Assembly: GCA_964007475.1 (NCBI GenBank)
Contig: OZ023273.1
Coordinates: 51,980,287 to 52,044,286, forward strand
Source: Hybos culiciformis
Lineage: Eukaryota > Arthropoda > Insecta > Diptera > Hybotidae
Length of the DNA: 64,000 nt
Direction: 5' to 3'
A program made the position numbers and the translations under genes. The notes under the pieces were generated by a model, which was given only the letters and a program-made list of their open reading frames with translations, did no database searches and was not told the DNA's origin. This document shows positions 53,714 to 64,000 of this stretch, piece by piece. Position 1 is the stretch's first letter, and each line of letters starts with the position of its first letter.

Positions 53714-54959
53714 ACAGAACTGTAATACAAAACAATATTAAAAATTGTTTCAACCACCTTGGTGTCAATATTGAGGACAGGAATAGTTAACATATTAAAA
53801 TTAAAAACCGCATTTAACTTTTTATTTCTAAAAATATAAAAATTAATATAAAACAAAATAAATATATATTTATTTTTCATAAATATTAATTTAAAATTAT
53901 TGTCTTGAAATAATAATTTCGAATTTTTATTTTTGTTCTTAATTTAATTTTTTTTTTCCTTTTTTTTTAGCCGAAATAAATAATAAATAAATAAATAAAT
54001 GTTTATATATATTTTTTATGTAATTTTTATATAAAAGCGACTGAAAAGTGTCATATATATAAAAAATAGTTTCGTAGCCCCATACAGATTTACAAACCCA
54101 TGCACACAAAAAATTTGTGATTGTGAGTTTTTAATAGCTATGAAAATGAAAACGGTTGTAAGTTTTAAAAAGAGAAATACGGGCGCAGAAGTGTATAAAA
54201 TTATTAGTGTTTTAGGTGAACAATTACTCGTATATACATATCAAGAAATTTGAATTGTTTTTTTTTGTACTTATTGCATATCCATATTAGAAATTAAAAA
54301 GTTTGGTTATTAAATCAGCTGTTCTGTTTGTTTTTAAATTTCAAATGTAAAAAAATTTCTATGGATTTATTGAATTTTCAAAATCGAATTCTACAATCAT
54401 TATTGGATCAAATTTAATCAAATAAAAAAATTTGGTGCCGGAACCAAAACTAAGTTCAATATTTGTTACCAAAATATGAATTACGATCTTAAATTTTATT
54501 TTTGACTTCGACAAAACAAAAGGTTTCATTTTGTTGATAATAAAGCTACAGATTTCAGTTTTTCTGTTTGAATCTCCTAAAAATATTTATTTTTAACATT
54601 AGAAAATAAATATTTATTTAAAGTTTTATATTTATTTCAAAAAATAAGTATATATTTTTATAAATATCCGAAAATAAGAGTTATTTTATTTTTCAAATAA
54701 TAAATATATAGATATTACGATCCCTGTATTTACTACATACGGAGATTTTATGCATGTTTGAAATAATTTAATTAAAAAAAAAAATTAAGTTTTTATTAAT
54801 TTTGGTGTTTTGATGTTTGTATAAGCTGGTCTGATAAGTTAAAATATTTCCATGTTAGATTATAAAATTTTTATACCAAAGATATTCTGTACACTCTAGA
54901 AATGTATTCGCACTCGATTCTAATATTAAGAGTATGTGTAGTGTACGAAGTTAAAAGAA
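53714..54959. other. AT-rich non-coding stretch
   Basis: No gene or clear repeat seen. An AAATAAATAA run lies near 53977-54000. Confidence 0.5.
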
Positions 54960-55163
54960 CACTGAGATAAAAAATGTGCTAAAATCATGTAAAAATGCTT
55001 AAAATCATGTATTTTCCGCAACAAAAACCGTCCAATGACGGTTTTACTAAAATCAATGTAATCAATTAAAAGAGAAAAATTTTTTTTTATATTTTAATTT
55101 TTTTATTTTTTATTTTTATTTACTTCTATTTTTTTTATTTCTAATTTCTTATTTTATTTCTCT

Positions 55164-55222
55164 TATGCCCTCTTCGGGATTCGAACATCGGTCTTTAGCA
55201 TTTCAACCGACCATTAGGCCAT
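55164..55222 (-). repeat. tRNA-like unit A (SINE-head-like)
   Basis: On the minus strand it contains GTTCGAATCCC, a good RNA polymerase III B box, preceded by ATGGCCTAATGG. It is shorter than unit B, having lost part of the A-box region. It is followed on the minus strand by an A-rich tract of about 85 bp, as at a SINE 3' end. Confidence 0.55.
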
Positions 55223-55279
55223 AGTAATAAAATTATTCATGTGCACACAATAGAAAATATAAATATCGTATACATTTTT

Positions 55280-55348
55280 CTTATGCTTTCGTCGGGATTC
55301 GAACTTAGGTCTTTAGCATTTCATTCAACCACTCTACCATTCGGCCAT
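55280..55348 (-). repeat. tRNA-like unit B (SINE-head-like)
   Basis: On the minus strand it reads ATGGCCGAATGGTAGAGTGG, with an A-box-like TAGAGTGG, then AAGTTCGAATCCC, a B box. Shared phrases with unit A (ATGGCC.AATGG, TGAAATGCTAAAGACC, TTCGAATCCCG) show that the two are duplicates. It is not a functional tRNA: no complete cloverleaf is evident. Confidence 0.55.
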
Positions 55349-55630
55349 AGTATTAAAATTATTCAAATATTTTTATTCAAGAATTTTTGGAATAACATTA
55401 ATTCTCTTGGTACTAAAAATTATGCCTCTGGGCATAAAAATTATGCCTCTGGGCATTAATTTTACGATTTTAGAGCAGTTTGTTTGTACTTGATATGATA
55501 CCGAAAGAACTTAAATATTGTATTTTTTTATAAAAAAAAATTTATTTGTTGTTGTTTTGTGTATAAAAATACTAGAACTTGATTTAATGCCAAAAGTCCT
55601 AAAATTTAGCACGCCTTTTTTGGCTCAGTG

Positions 55631-58600
55631 AACGTTTTTTTTAACATAATGTACGTTGAAATGAATAATAAAATTATTCTTTGTCTTAAAACCAAAAAAA
55701 AGAAAACTACTCGAAATTTTTGATAATATTTTTTTACAAGCTATTGTGAGAAAGGAACTTTTGTAATGAAGTTTCTGTTTAAGAATGCTCTATTTACTTT
55801 TTCAAATAAATTTTCCCTCAATGAATGAATGCAAATAATTATGCACAATTAAGTTTTTTTATATTTTACTTTCATTTACTTATTAGCTATTACATATTAA
55901 GATTATTACATATTAATAAAGAAATTTTAATTTCTATTAAAACTTGTATATTAGCCTTATATTGGTTTGTTTTTTAAATTCAAAACAAATATTTGTTTTT
56001 CATGTTTTTCTTTCTTGCACGATTCGTGGTTTGTATTTTCTTTTTTAAAATTTTATGTTAATTCAAATGCATCCGTTACAAAGCAGAGACATTTTATTTT
56101 GTTATTATCTCTTATGTTTTCGTTTTTACCATTCTAATAGAATAAAAAAAAAGTTTAAGTGAAAATTTATGAGTGTCATAAAAGCATAATCCGGTTTTGT
56201 AAAATATAATTTTATGTCCTTTGTATTTTTATTTTTTTTTTTTTTTTTTTATATTTTGGTTTTCAGTATCAAAATGAATAAGCAAAATTGAAAACTTAAA
56301 TTTTGAAGAAAATAACTTTGAATAAATTATTTCTGTGGCATTTTAAATTGAAATTAACGCTTGCACTGACAAAAATTTATAGCTACCGTGTATCGTATTT
56401 TATATAAAATTGAGATATTTTTAAAAGGTTTCATAGGTTACCACATAATGTATTAATATAGTTATATGAAAAACTTATCTTGTAAACGTAATACCATTTG
56501 AATTGTGTTTAAAGTGAAGTGAAATTAAAATGAAAATAGAATAAATTTTTATGCCTCATTTCAGAATTCTATAATTGAACAAACAGGAATTAGAACTTAG
56601 TTTATGTTTATGTGACTTTGATAAGTTACTTGCTCTTATTTTTTTTCACTTTAGGCTTTAGATTGAATAGGATTTTTTTCAAAATAATAATAAATTATTC
56701 CATCTAAACGCTGATTAGTTCAGATGGTATGAAGAACTCATTTTTTTTCCCCAGTAATCTTGAATATTTTCTGTAGAACAGGTTGAAAAGTTCTAATCTA
56801 ATACTAAGAGTACAATTTTTTTTTCACATTTTAAGAAACTGATAATATTAAAGAATAAGGGAGGACTCATATTTCAAAATAAATTCATTTGAATAATAAA
56901 GAGATTTTTTTTTTTAGAGATTGTTTTTAAGAAAAAATTAATCATTATTTTGTGTATTTAAATTTTGGGCTAAAATGAACATAACAATAGTATTTTTCAA
57001 CAATAAAAATATATTTATTAGTTCTTGTAGTCCAAAATAAAGTCTGAAATAAAGTCTGAAAAAAAGTATAATTTGATTCATTAAAAAATACTATATTAAT
57101 TGCAGATGTCTTTTTTTATAAAATGTGGGCTATTAAAATATTTTCTTTTTGGATTGGCATTTTGGAAGATTTGGAAACCGACCAGGTAGCAATGTAGTTC
57201 CGCCGAATCAACTAATGTTTACGCATATTGCAATTTCATTTTATTTGTAAATGTTCAAGTTAATTATTACTGTTATTTTTATAGTCGTCTTCTAAATCTA
57301 AAGCAATATCAAGTAACAACATACAAATCTTAAAGAATAAAAAATTAACGGAATAAAAACTCATGAAATGAAAATGTCCACCTCTGTTAAAGGAAGTATG
57401 AACGCAGTTTTCCTCATTTCAGGCTAAACATTAATCAGCATTTTTTGAAATAGTTATTTTATTGAAGATTCGAAATGGAAATTCTGCATTATTTGATAAA
57501 GAAATTCAAAATATTTATTTTTGGAATATTTTCAATAAAATAGTAACTCAATATTCCAATTTTAACTGCTATTTCATAGACTATTTTACTATTAATCCCA
57601 AGTAACTTTTCGTATACATATATATATTACTCAAACTATAGTTAAAATTTATTTTTTAATTAATTTGGATTAAATGTATGTTCATATATATTTATGTAAG
57701 TGATATTAAATATATGTATTAATGAATTTTTATTTTTCTACAATATTAAATTTCTTTAATAGATACAGCATTACCTATCTAAATTATTTTAAATGAAAAT
57801 TTAAGTTTGGTTAAAAAAAGTTGGTGCTAAAATTTAGTTCTCACAATTTGTGCTTCAGATGATAGATTCCACTAGAACTTTACAAAGTAAACATTTATGT
57901 AATCCCGTATTACATTTACTTTTAAATTAATAATCTTATCTAAAATACAGAAGTTAGAATACATTTAACAAAAAAATATCGTTTCATCGAACTTGTTCTT
58001 AATAAAATTTTTTTAATGTACATAATACGGAATTATGCACATTACATTGATCGACGAATCTGTGTACCTACATGGATATGTATATTCTGCAATTGTACAT
58101 ACGCAATAAAAACACGTATTTCCAAAGTTAAAAGTAACTGTGAAAGGCAAGCGATAATACTAAACTTCTATGAAATTTACAGAAAATTGTAATTTAAAGA
58201 AAATATAATTCTAAAATTTTTTTTACTTTTGGACGAAACTGAAATTAGTATGAAACAAATCGTGTTTTTTTTTTAAATTTAGACTTTATTAAAAAACTGA
58301 AATAAAATTTTCTTTTAGCAATCAGTCAGTACTTAAAAAATCTCTGCAAAAATTGAGATTTCTTTAGTTTCAATTAACTTAATTTATATATATCATTTAA
58401 TAATATATTATGAATAAACGAAACCTAAAATTCACATAACGTACATACATAATGGTTGTACTTAAATATATAATCTTTTATCAAGATTATTTTTTTTTTA
58501 CAAATTTTAGGGTTACCAATTACAAAAAATTTAATTTTTTCCTATATAAAATTATGTTTTATAATAAAAATTTTTTGTTCTTATTTTATAAATATGGTAA

Positions 58601-59620
58601 GGAATTAGGTTCTTATTTTAGTGGATTAAAGAAACTAATTAAGGAAGAGAAATCGCTTTTTAATAACAAATTTTATTTGTAGCTAACATACCTTACAATT
58701 TAAAATTTTTGAAATAACTGCTTCGAGAACATTATTTATTCTTCTTCAGATCACTATTATAGACTTTTGCATGCTTGAGTACCAGTGTCAACAAAATACG
58801 CAGAAAATAATGAAAATCGATGCTTTCCGTATTTACGTAATAATTTTTCCAAGTGGCAAATTTATCAATAAATGTTACTTAGTTTTTCAATAATTTAAGA
58901 AATGTTTCGAAATACCTATAACGATATTGTTATGACAATATGGCTACCTTTTTATGATTTTTAATTTCATATCATCATACTATATGGTACTGATTTTTGA
59001 AAATAAAAGAATCCGAAAATAATTCAGATTAATTTACTTTTTTACCTATTATGAATTTATTTTTAAGAGGAACATTTTTGTATTTTTAGTTTATTAATAG
59101 GGCTTGGTGGGGGTGCATATGTGAATCATTTTAATATTCTTGCCAAAAGAATTTGGTTTTTTTTATTTCGTTGAATAGTCCTGAAATAAAAAATATATAT
59201 ATTTTTTATTTTCTTTTTGGATTTTTCTTTTTTTTTGCATGTTTTTCCGCTAAAAAAATGTTATTAATGATGAGTGGCAGTATCATGGTATATTGCTCAT
59301 CCAACAAAAAACGAAAATTTAAATCAAATTTGTTGGTAGACCCATTCCGCAATATGCAAATTTTGCACAAATATTTAGTTCAGCTGAAAAAAATTATAAA
59401 GAAAAAATTCAAGTTTTGAAGAGGTCTGTTTTTATCGTAGAAAAAGAATTTAATATAAAACACACATACATATTGTAAATTTCAATAATATTTTATTATT
59501 TAATTTGAAATAAAACGCAAAAATTTCAAAAACTTTACATAAAATACAAAGTCTGAAAACATGAGTTAAGCTATGATTTCCAGGGAAAATGTTGCAGTTA
59601 TATAGTGGCTGTAACATAGG
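55631..59620. other. AT-rich non-coding stretch
   Basis: No gene, structured repeat or element end was recognised in about 4 kb of A/T-rich sequence with many poly-T runs. Short open frames here are Phe/Lys/Tyr-rich. Confidence 0.5.
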
Positions 59621-59628
59621 GGTGGATG

Positions 59629-60472
59629 CAGAGCCGTATCTAGAGTTTGCGGCGCCTATGGCAAACATTTAAAATGGCGCCTACTATCTCAGCTATCTTA
59701 CAAAAAATTAACTTCCAATTTTTAATTTTGATCTATTTTATACGGAAAAAAGATAACATAAATTCTTTATTAATTCAACATAACTATTCAATTTGAAATT
59801 AATACTTTTGTTGATTTTTAACAAATGCAATAATTTCAACAAATTCAACGCTTAGAAATTTTTTTAATTTAATTTTTCTTGATGTTTGGAAATACGTTGA
59901 TTATTTCGATTGACAATATTGCTAATCCGCACTTAAGGGATCTTGTTTCATGTTGAAGGCAAGTAATTTTTAATGAACTTAAGTTTGCTAAAACCTCTCT
60001 CCTCACTAGCCAGCCACAGTTACTGGAAGTGTTAGTAAAATTCGTAAAGAAACATAAAAATTTCGAAATCAAGTGCAACAATTTCCTTAAAATTTCAAAA
60101 TGATGTAAAGAGTTCAAATTTTTAAACTTTGAAACTTAAAGCATTCGATTTCATTTAGCATCCAATTCTGAATACTCCGAACAAAGATCTTTCACTGATT
60201 TATTTAATTCCATCGTGGATCTAGTCTAGACATTAACTTTTCTCCCGACAAAAATACGAATAATTTTCAAATAATTTAACAAATTAACAAAAATTAATTT
60301 TGAAGAAAATTACGTTAACTTTGAATTTTGAAATTTTGTCTAAAGCTGTAATAAATTATGTTTTCTAAATAAAAACTGTTTAAAATTCGAAAAATGTGTA
60401 TATGAGTGAGCGCCTTTTTCATCAGGCGCCTATGGCCGGGGCCATGTTCGCCATACCCTAGTTACGGCTCTG
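59629..60472. mobile_element. hAT element (844 bp), internally deleted, with 8 bp target duplication
   Basis: The ends CAGAGCCGTATCTAG and, in inverse, CAGAGCCGTAACTAG are flanked by the perfect 8 bp duplication GGTGGATG (59621-59628 and 60473-60480). Subterminal GGCGCCTATGGC occurs near both ends. A broken piece of transposase lies inside on the minus strand. Confidence 0.92.
59880..60045 (-). pseudogene. Broken hAT transposase C-terminal (dimerisation) segment
   Basis: Read on the minus strand, three frames in turn give LLTLPVTVA, then SEERGFSKLKFIKNYL, then GLAILSIE. Together they match the order of the hAT dimerisation domain (conserved VTVA.ERSFSKLK...LA.LSIE). A four-base duplication (GGCT) after VTVA and another shift before GLAILSIE, plus in-frame stops, make it non-functional. 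The rest of the transposase is missing. Confidence 0.75.
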
Positions 60473-60480
60473 GGTGGATG

Positions 60481-60941
60481 ACATCAATAAAACGTTGAGA
60501 ATACAAATTAGATATTTTGGTTTACTAGAAACCACCGCTTCAATCAACGTAACTTAAATTATTTAAATCAATTAACATTACTTAAAATATTTAAAATTAA
60601 AAATTATTTATGATTGCACAATTATTTCTGTTATCGCCTCATAAATCTTTAGTAACTTCCATATAATTATCATTGTGTGTCAACATTTAACTTTTCATTT
60701 TACATCGCAAGCATTCGAAGAAAAAATTATTATGTTTTTTCAAATTTTCATCATATTATTCAGGTTCCTAATATTTTTACTAATCTAAAAGTATATAAAT
60801 AAAGAAATACTTTATTATTGAATGATTATATTTTCACCTGCATTAGAAATACCTAGTTAAATAAATTAGTTTTTGGTAATGATGAACTATATTTACATTA
60901 TATAACTTTGGCTTACGCAACCATCTACTGTATGTGCCAGC
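60481..60941. other. Spacer between two hAT elements
   Basis: AT-rich, no feature seen. Confidence 0.5.
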
Positions 60942-60984
60942 ATATGTACCAGAGCTGTAAATATTCAAATATTTTCAAATAAAA

Positions 60985-61320
60985 ATAAAAAGTAATTATA
61001 TTTTAAAAGTAATCATTACTTTTTTCAAAAAGGAATTGAATTTGAAAAAGTAATGAATAAAAAGTAATCTAATTTTGAAAGGAATGAATAATTTCTCTAA
61101 AAGGAATTGAATTTGAAAAAGGAATGAATAAAAAGTAATCGAATTTTGAAAGGAATGAATATTTTTTCTAAAAGGAATTGAATTTTAAAAAGGAATGAAT
61201 AAAACGGAATCGAATTTTGAAAGGAATGAATTTTTTTTCAAAAAGGAATTTAATTTTAAAAAGGAATGAATAAAAAGTAATGGAATTTTAAAAGTAATGA
61301 ATATTTATTCAAAAATACTC
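60985..61320 (+). repeat. Left-arm tandem array of the hAT relic (about four 70 bp units)
   Basis: Each unit reads roughly AAAAGGAATTGAATTTGAAA, then GGAATGAATAAAAAGTAATC, then GAATTTTGAAAGGAATGAAT, then a T-rich spacer. GGAAT and GTAAT variants alternate. The inverse array is at about 62320-62419 plus 63279-63470. Confidence 0.8.
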
Positions 61321-61889
61321 ATATAAAGTATAAAAAATTAACACTTATTAAAAAAAGCGTTGAAATCCGTTGAACGAATTGAACGAATGTTTATTAGTGT
61401 ACAGTTCGTCCGATGAGTGTTTTTTTTCTTCACCTAGATTTTTTCCTATGCATATGGTCATATGGAGCAAATAAATCTTGTTATTTTATATGAATGGATC
61501 TAATTTTAATGTGATGAATGATATACATATTAATTAATAGCACCGCTTAATATTCAACATTCTTTTTCGTTATTTATAATAAGTATGTATTAATTTGAAT
61601 TTTGAGAACAAAAATATTTGTAGAAAGTTTTTTACCTTTTTAATGTCTTGCCCCAAAAACTTTCGGGTTATGCAATTGTTTCGAAGTGTACTAAGTAATA
61701 TCAAAGAACGCTATAAATTTTAAAAAAGTAAAACTTTACACAAAAAATGTAAAAAATAACATAGCAACGGGTGCTATAATTTTCCACAGCATTTTTAGTT
61801 TCTAAGTTTATCGTTGCATTATAAACTGTATATTTAATATTAAAAGCTATTTAAGTCATTGTCTTAAAGTGATTTTTGAGAAGTAACAA

Positions 61890-62103
61890 CAAGACGGCGA
61901 TGTTTCTTTTGAAATCCTGAAGAAATATCCAACAAATAAATTTAATACTCCATTACCGCTCTTCTGCATTTATGGAAACACTTTTTTCCTTTGCGGGAAT
62001 GGTGAATACAGCAAAAAGGCAAACTCTTTCTGATAAAAATTTCTCTGAATTAGTTTTACTTAAAACAAACTTTGAAGTTGTTCAAAATTTGCAAATTTCT
62101 TAA
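61890..62103 (+). pseudogene. Broken hAT transposase C-terminal remnant
   Basis: The first part reads DGDVSFEILKKYP...NTPLP. After a one-base shift near 61960, the second frame reads SSAFMETLFSFAGMVNT, then KRQTLSDKNFSELVLLK, ending TAA at 62101-62103. This is the pattern LPSSA..ERLFS.AG...KR..LSDKNF..L.LLK, typical of hAT transposase C-termini. The conserved ER before LFS has become ET. Only the last 70 or so residues remain. Confidence 0.8.
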
Positions 62104-62419
62104 TTAAATTAAAATTTAACAAAAAATCCTATGTTAAAATAAGAATTTATTGTATTATTTATATATTTTTATTATATTATTAAAAATAGGGAAAGAAATA
62201 CATTTGTTTTAACATTTTTACTGGGTTTTTTTTTTCAACTTAAATATTTTTTCAACTAATAAATATGGAAATTTATATTTTTTTTTTGGAAAAATATACT
62301 TTTAAAGAAAAATATACGAATAAATATGAATTACTTTTTATTCATTTCTTTGAAAATCCGATTACTTTTTATTCATTCCTTTTTAAAATTCAATTCCTTT
62401 TTGAAAAAATATTCATTCC

Positions 62420-63278
62420 CATATATATATTAAACTATATATTCCTAGCTTTCTATGTATTGCCCGTAAAAAAGGGTAGTCAAAGTTGAACATGTAAATG
62501 TGTGCGTTTTCATGTAATTTTGTTTAGAATTCAAGGGATCGTTATAATAGATTCCTTTTTCGGATGTAACAAAATATTATTAATTAAGTTACATGGCCAC
62601 CACAGGAAATTATGATAATTACGTATAAAGTAATTTTATATTAAAAATCGAAAGATTAATTATTTTTACCTGTGAAAATTTGAGTTTATTTGAATTTGTT
62701 TGAAACTTCTTATATTTTATTAAAATACTACTTTTAATACCTCACATTTCACATTTTAATTAAACATTTTTATCACATTTTTTTCATTAAGATAAACTAA
62801 TTATGATAATTATTATAAAATAATTAATTATAAAATGTAAATGACTAAATTATTTTTTGCACATCGAGGAGCCATTATTAAAAAACAAATGAATTTAAAA
62901 AAAACACAAATGAAATGTAAAATATTAAAAATTATCTGCTCTTTATTAAAATTTGAATTTTTAAAACTTCACTTATCAAAATTTTATTATCAAACTTTGT
63001 TTATATTTTTCAAATCATAAACGGAAACATCTCGAAAAAACCTTTACCAAAAATGTTTTTAAAAATAACATTCACTACCGACGCCAATTTATTAGAAAAA
63101 AAATGTACACTTCATAATGCCCCAAGAACGTGTGTAACCGGCCTGTTTGTTTTTTTTTTCTCAGTCATGGTTAGCTATAAAAAAAATGTGAATTGGAAAA
63201 ACATCTGATTTTCTCCTTGTGCTACACTTTTTTCATTCAATCATAGACAACTAAATATATATAGTTAATATATATATG
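62420..63278. mobile_element. Nested element (859 bp) inserted in the right arm of the hAT relic
   Basis: The ends CATATATATATTAAACTATA and, in inverse, CATATATATATTAACTATAT are flanked by TTCATTCC at 62412-62419 and 63279-63286. The host repeat normally contains this 8-mer once at that place, so it is a true duplication. The 8 bp length and the CA...TG ends again suggest hAT. There is no coding frame inside. Confidence 0.75.
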
Positions 63279-63508
63279 TTCATTCCTTTCAAAATTCGAT
63301 TACTTTTTATTCATTCCTTTTTCAAATTCAATTCCTTTTTGAAAAATTATTCATTCCTTTCAAAATTCAATTACTTTTTATTCATTACTTTTTCAAATTC
63401 AATTCCTTTTTGAAGAAAGTAATGATTAATTTTAAAATACAATTACTTTTTATTCATTACTAGTATTCAATACAAAAGTATTTGAAATTTTACAGCTCTG
63501 ATATATAC

Positions 63509-64000
63509 AGAAAAAAGATGTGAAATTCGTATAAAGAGACTGTTGGCAGGTATATTTGATTTATGATTTATATATTTTATATTCATAAATTTTGTTTTCT
63601 TATTATTTATTTTTGTGTAATATTCATAAGGGTTTTTTTCGATTTTTCCGAGAGGAAGGATATTCAATTTTTTTTTTTTTATATATGAGAATATATCAGA
63701 CTTAAAAAAAGGAACAAAATCATAATAGGAAGAAAAAATTAAATTCGTTGAATGTCAATTTATATTGAAAAAAAAAATTTTTTTTTTTTGCAGGTTGATG
63801 AATTTCATTGAAATTTATGATATAAATGAAGGACTGCAGAATTTTTTTTGCATTGTGAGAAAAAAAAAATCATTTTAATTATTATAACAGAATTTAAATT
63901 TTATTTCACTGATTTTTTGAATTCTAGGTTTTGAAAAATTATATTGAGAAATACAGAAATAATTTCGCATAAAAACTAATATTTTATCATTTTGTGTATT
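63509..64000. other. AT-rich non-coding window end
   Basis: No feature seen. Poly-A/T runs are present at about 63670, 63770-63790 and 63840-63870. Confidence 0.5.

Larger units (their letters stand above)
54960..55630. mobile_element. Possible TIR element (671 bp) carrying two tRNA-like units
   Basis: CACTGAGATAAAAAATGTGC at the left pairs with GCACGCCTTTTTTGGCTCAGTG at the right over about 30 bp, with a few mismatches. No clear target duplication is visible. The interior holds two tRNA-like segments, a T/A-rich block at about 55080-55165, and a tandem pair of TTATGCCTCTGGGCAT units (about 55420-55457), each a small palindrome. Confidence 0.5.
60950..63500 (+). mobile_element. hAT relic (2551 bp) with long, tandemly repeated terminal inverted repeats
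   Basis: The ends CAGAGCTGTAAATATTCAAAT and, in inverse, CAGAGCTGTAAAATTTCAAAT match hAT-style termini. The flanks ATATGTAC (60942-60949) and ATATATAC (63501-63508) differ at one base, consistent with an aged 8 bp duplication. The left arm (about 60985-61320) holds about four copies of a 70 bp unit built from AAAAGGAATTGAATTT, AAAGGAATGAATAAAAAGTA and CGAATTTTGAAAGGAATGAA. The right arm carries the same units in inverse but is split by an insertion. A transposase remnant lies at 61890-62103. Confidence 0.8.

Noticed and set aside
53439..53880. Two minus-strand frames across the run of N
   Set aside because: They exist only because N codons are not counted as stops.
55164..55348. Functional tRNA genes
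   Set aside because: B boxes and part of an A box are present, but no full cloverleaf can be drawn. The two units are diverged duplicates followed by an A-rich tail, so a tRNA-derived repeat is the better reading.
59153..59419. Plus-strand frame of 88 codons
   Set aside because: Hydrophobic/Lys-rich translation of T- and A-runs without a recognisable motif.

Overview
The window is strongly AT-rich animal DNA. It has one dispersed developmental gene, many transposons, and a 200-base run of N. The gene is an Hmx (Nkx5/H6-like) homeobox gene. Gene style, long AT-rich introns and transposon families suggest an insect. I cannot name the order or species from the sequence.

Layout. Positions 1-4591 are AT-rich non-coding DNA with a 280 bp foldback inverted-repeat element at 1425-1704. 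A complete, very young Ty3/gypsy LTR retrotransposon occupies 4596-10602: 697 bp LTRs with one mismatch, a 4 bp AGTT target duplication, and a single 1444-codon gag-pol frame without env. Hmx runs on the + strand as exon 1 (14964-15703), exon 2 (40812-40921) and exon 3 (46577-47226), separated by introns of about 25.1 kb and 5.7 kb. The joined frame is 499 residues: an eh1-like repressor motif and a poly-Asn tract in exon 1, and the homeodomain plus HMX-specific tail in exon 3. Intron 1 carries a non-autonomous Helitron, two hAT-type elements proven by 8 bp duplications, and three smaller inverted-repeat elements. Downstream of Hmx (47.5-64 kb) lie a Harbinger-like MITE, a Helitron fragment, an endonuclease-like relic, a TIR element holding two tRNA-like units, an 844 bp hAT element with a broken transposase tail, and a 2.55 kb hAT relic whose long terminal repeats are tandem arrays and which is itself interrupted by another element.

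Most interesting. (1) The Hmx TAG stop at 47224 is followed by 86 further sense codons in the same frame, with coding-like composition that ends at the next TAG. This is a candidate stop-codon readthrough extension. (2) Inside Hmx intron 2 a 60 bp segment (42913-42972) has good splice sites, is a multiple of three, keeps the Hmx phase and has no stop. It is a candidate undescribed cassette exon encoding a basic peptide. (3) The retrotransposon frame stays open for 66 codons upstream of its first ATG, suggesting a longer Gag N-terminus with non-AUG or spliced initiation.

Limits. No similarity search was possible. Family names rest on motifs, termini and target duplications read by eye. No promoter or 5' non-coding exon of Hmx could be fixed.
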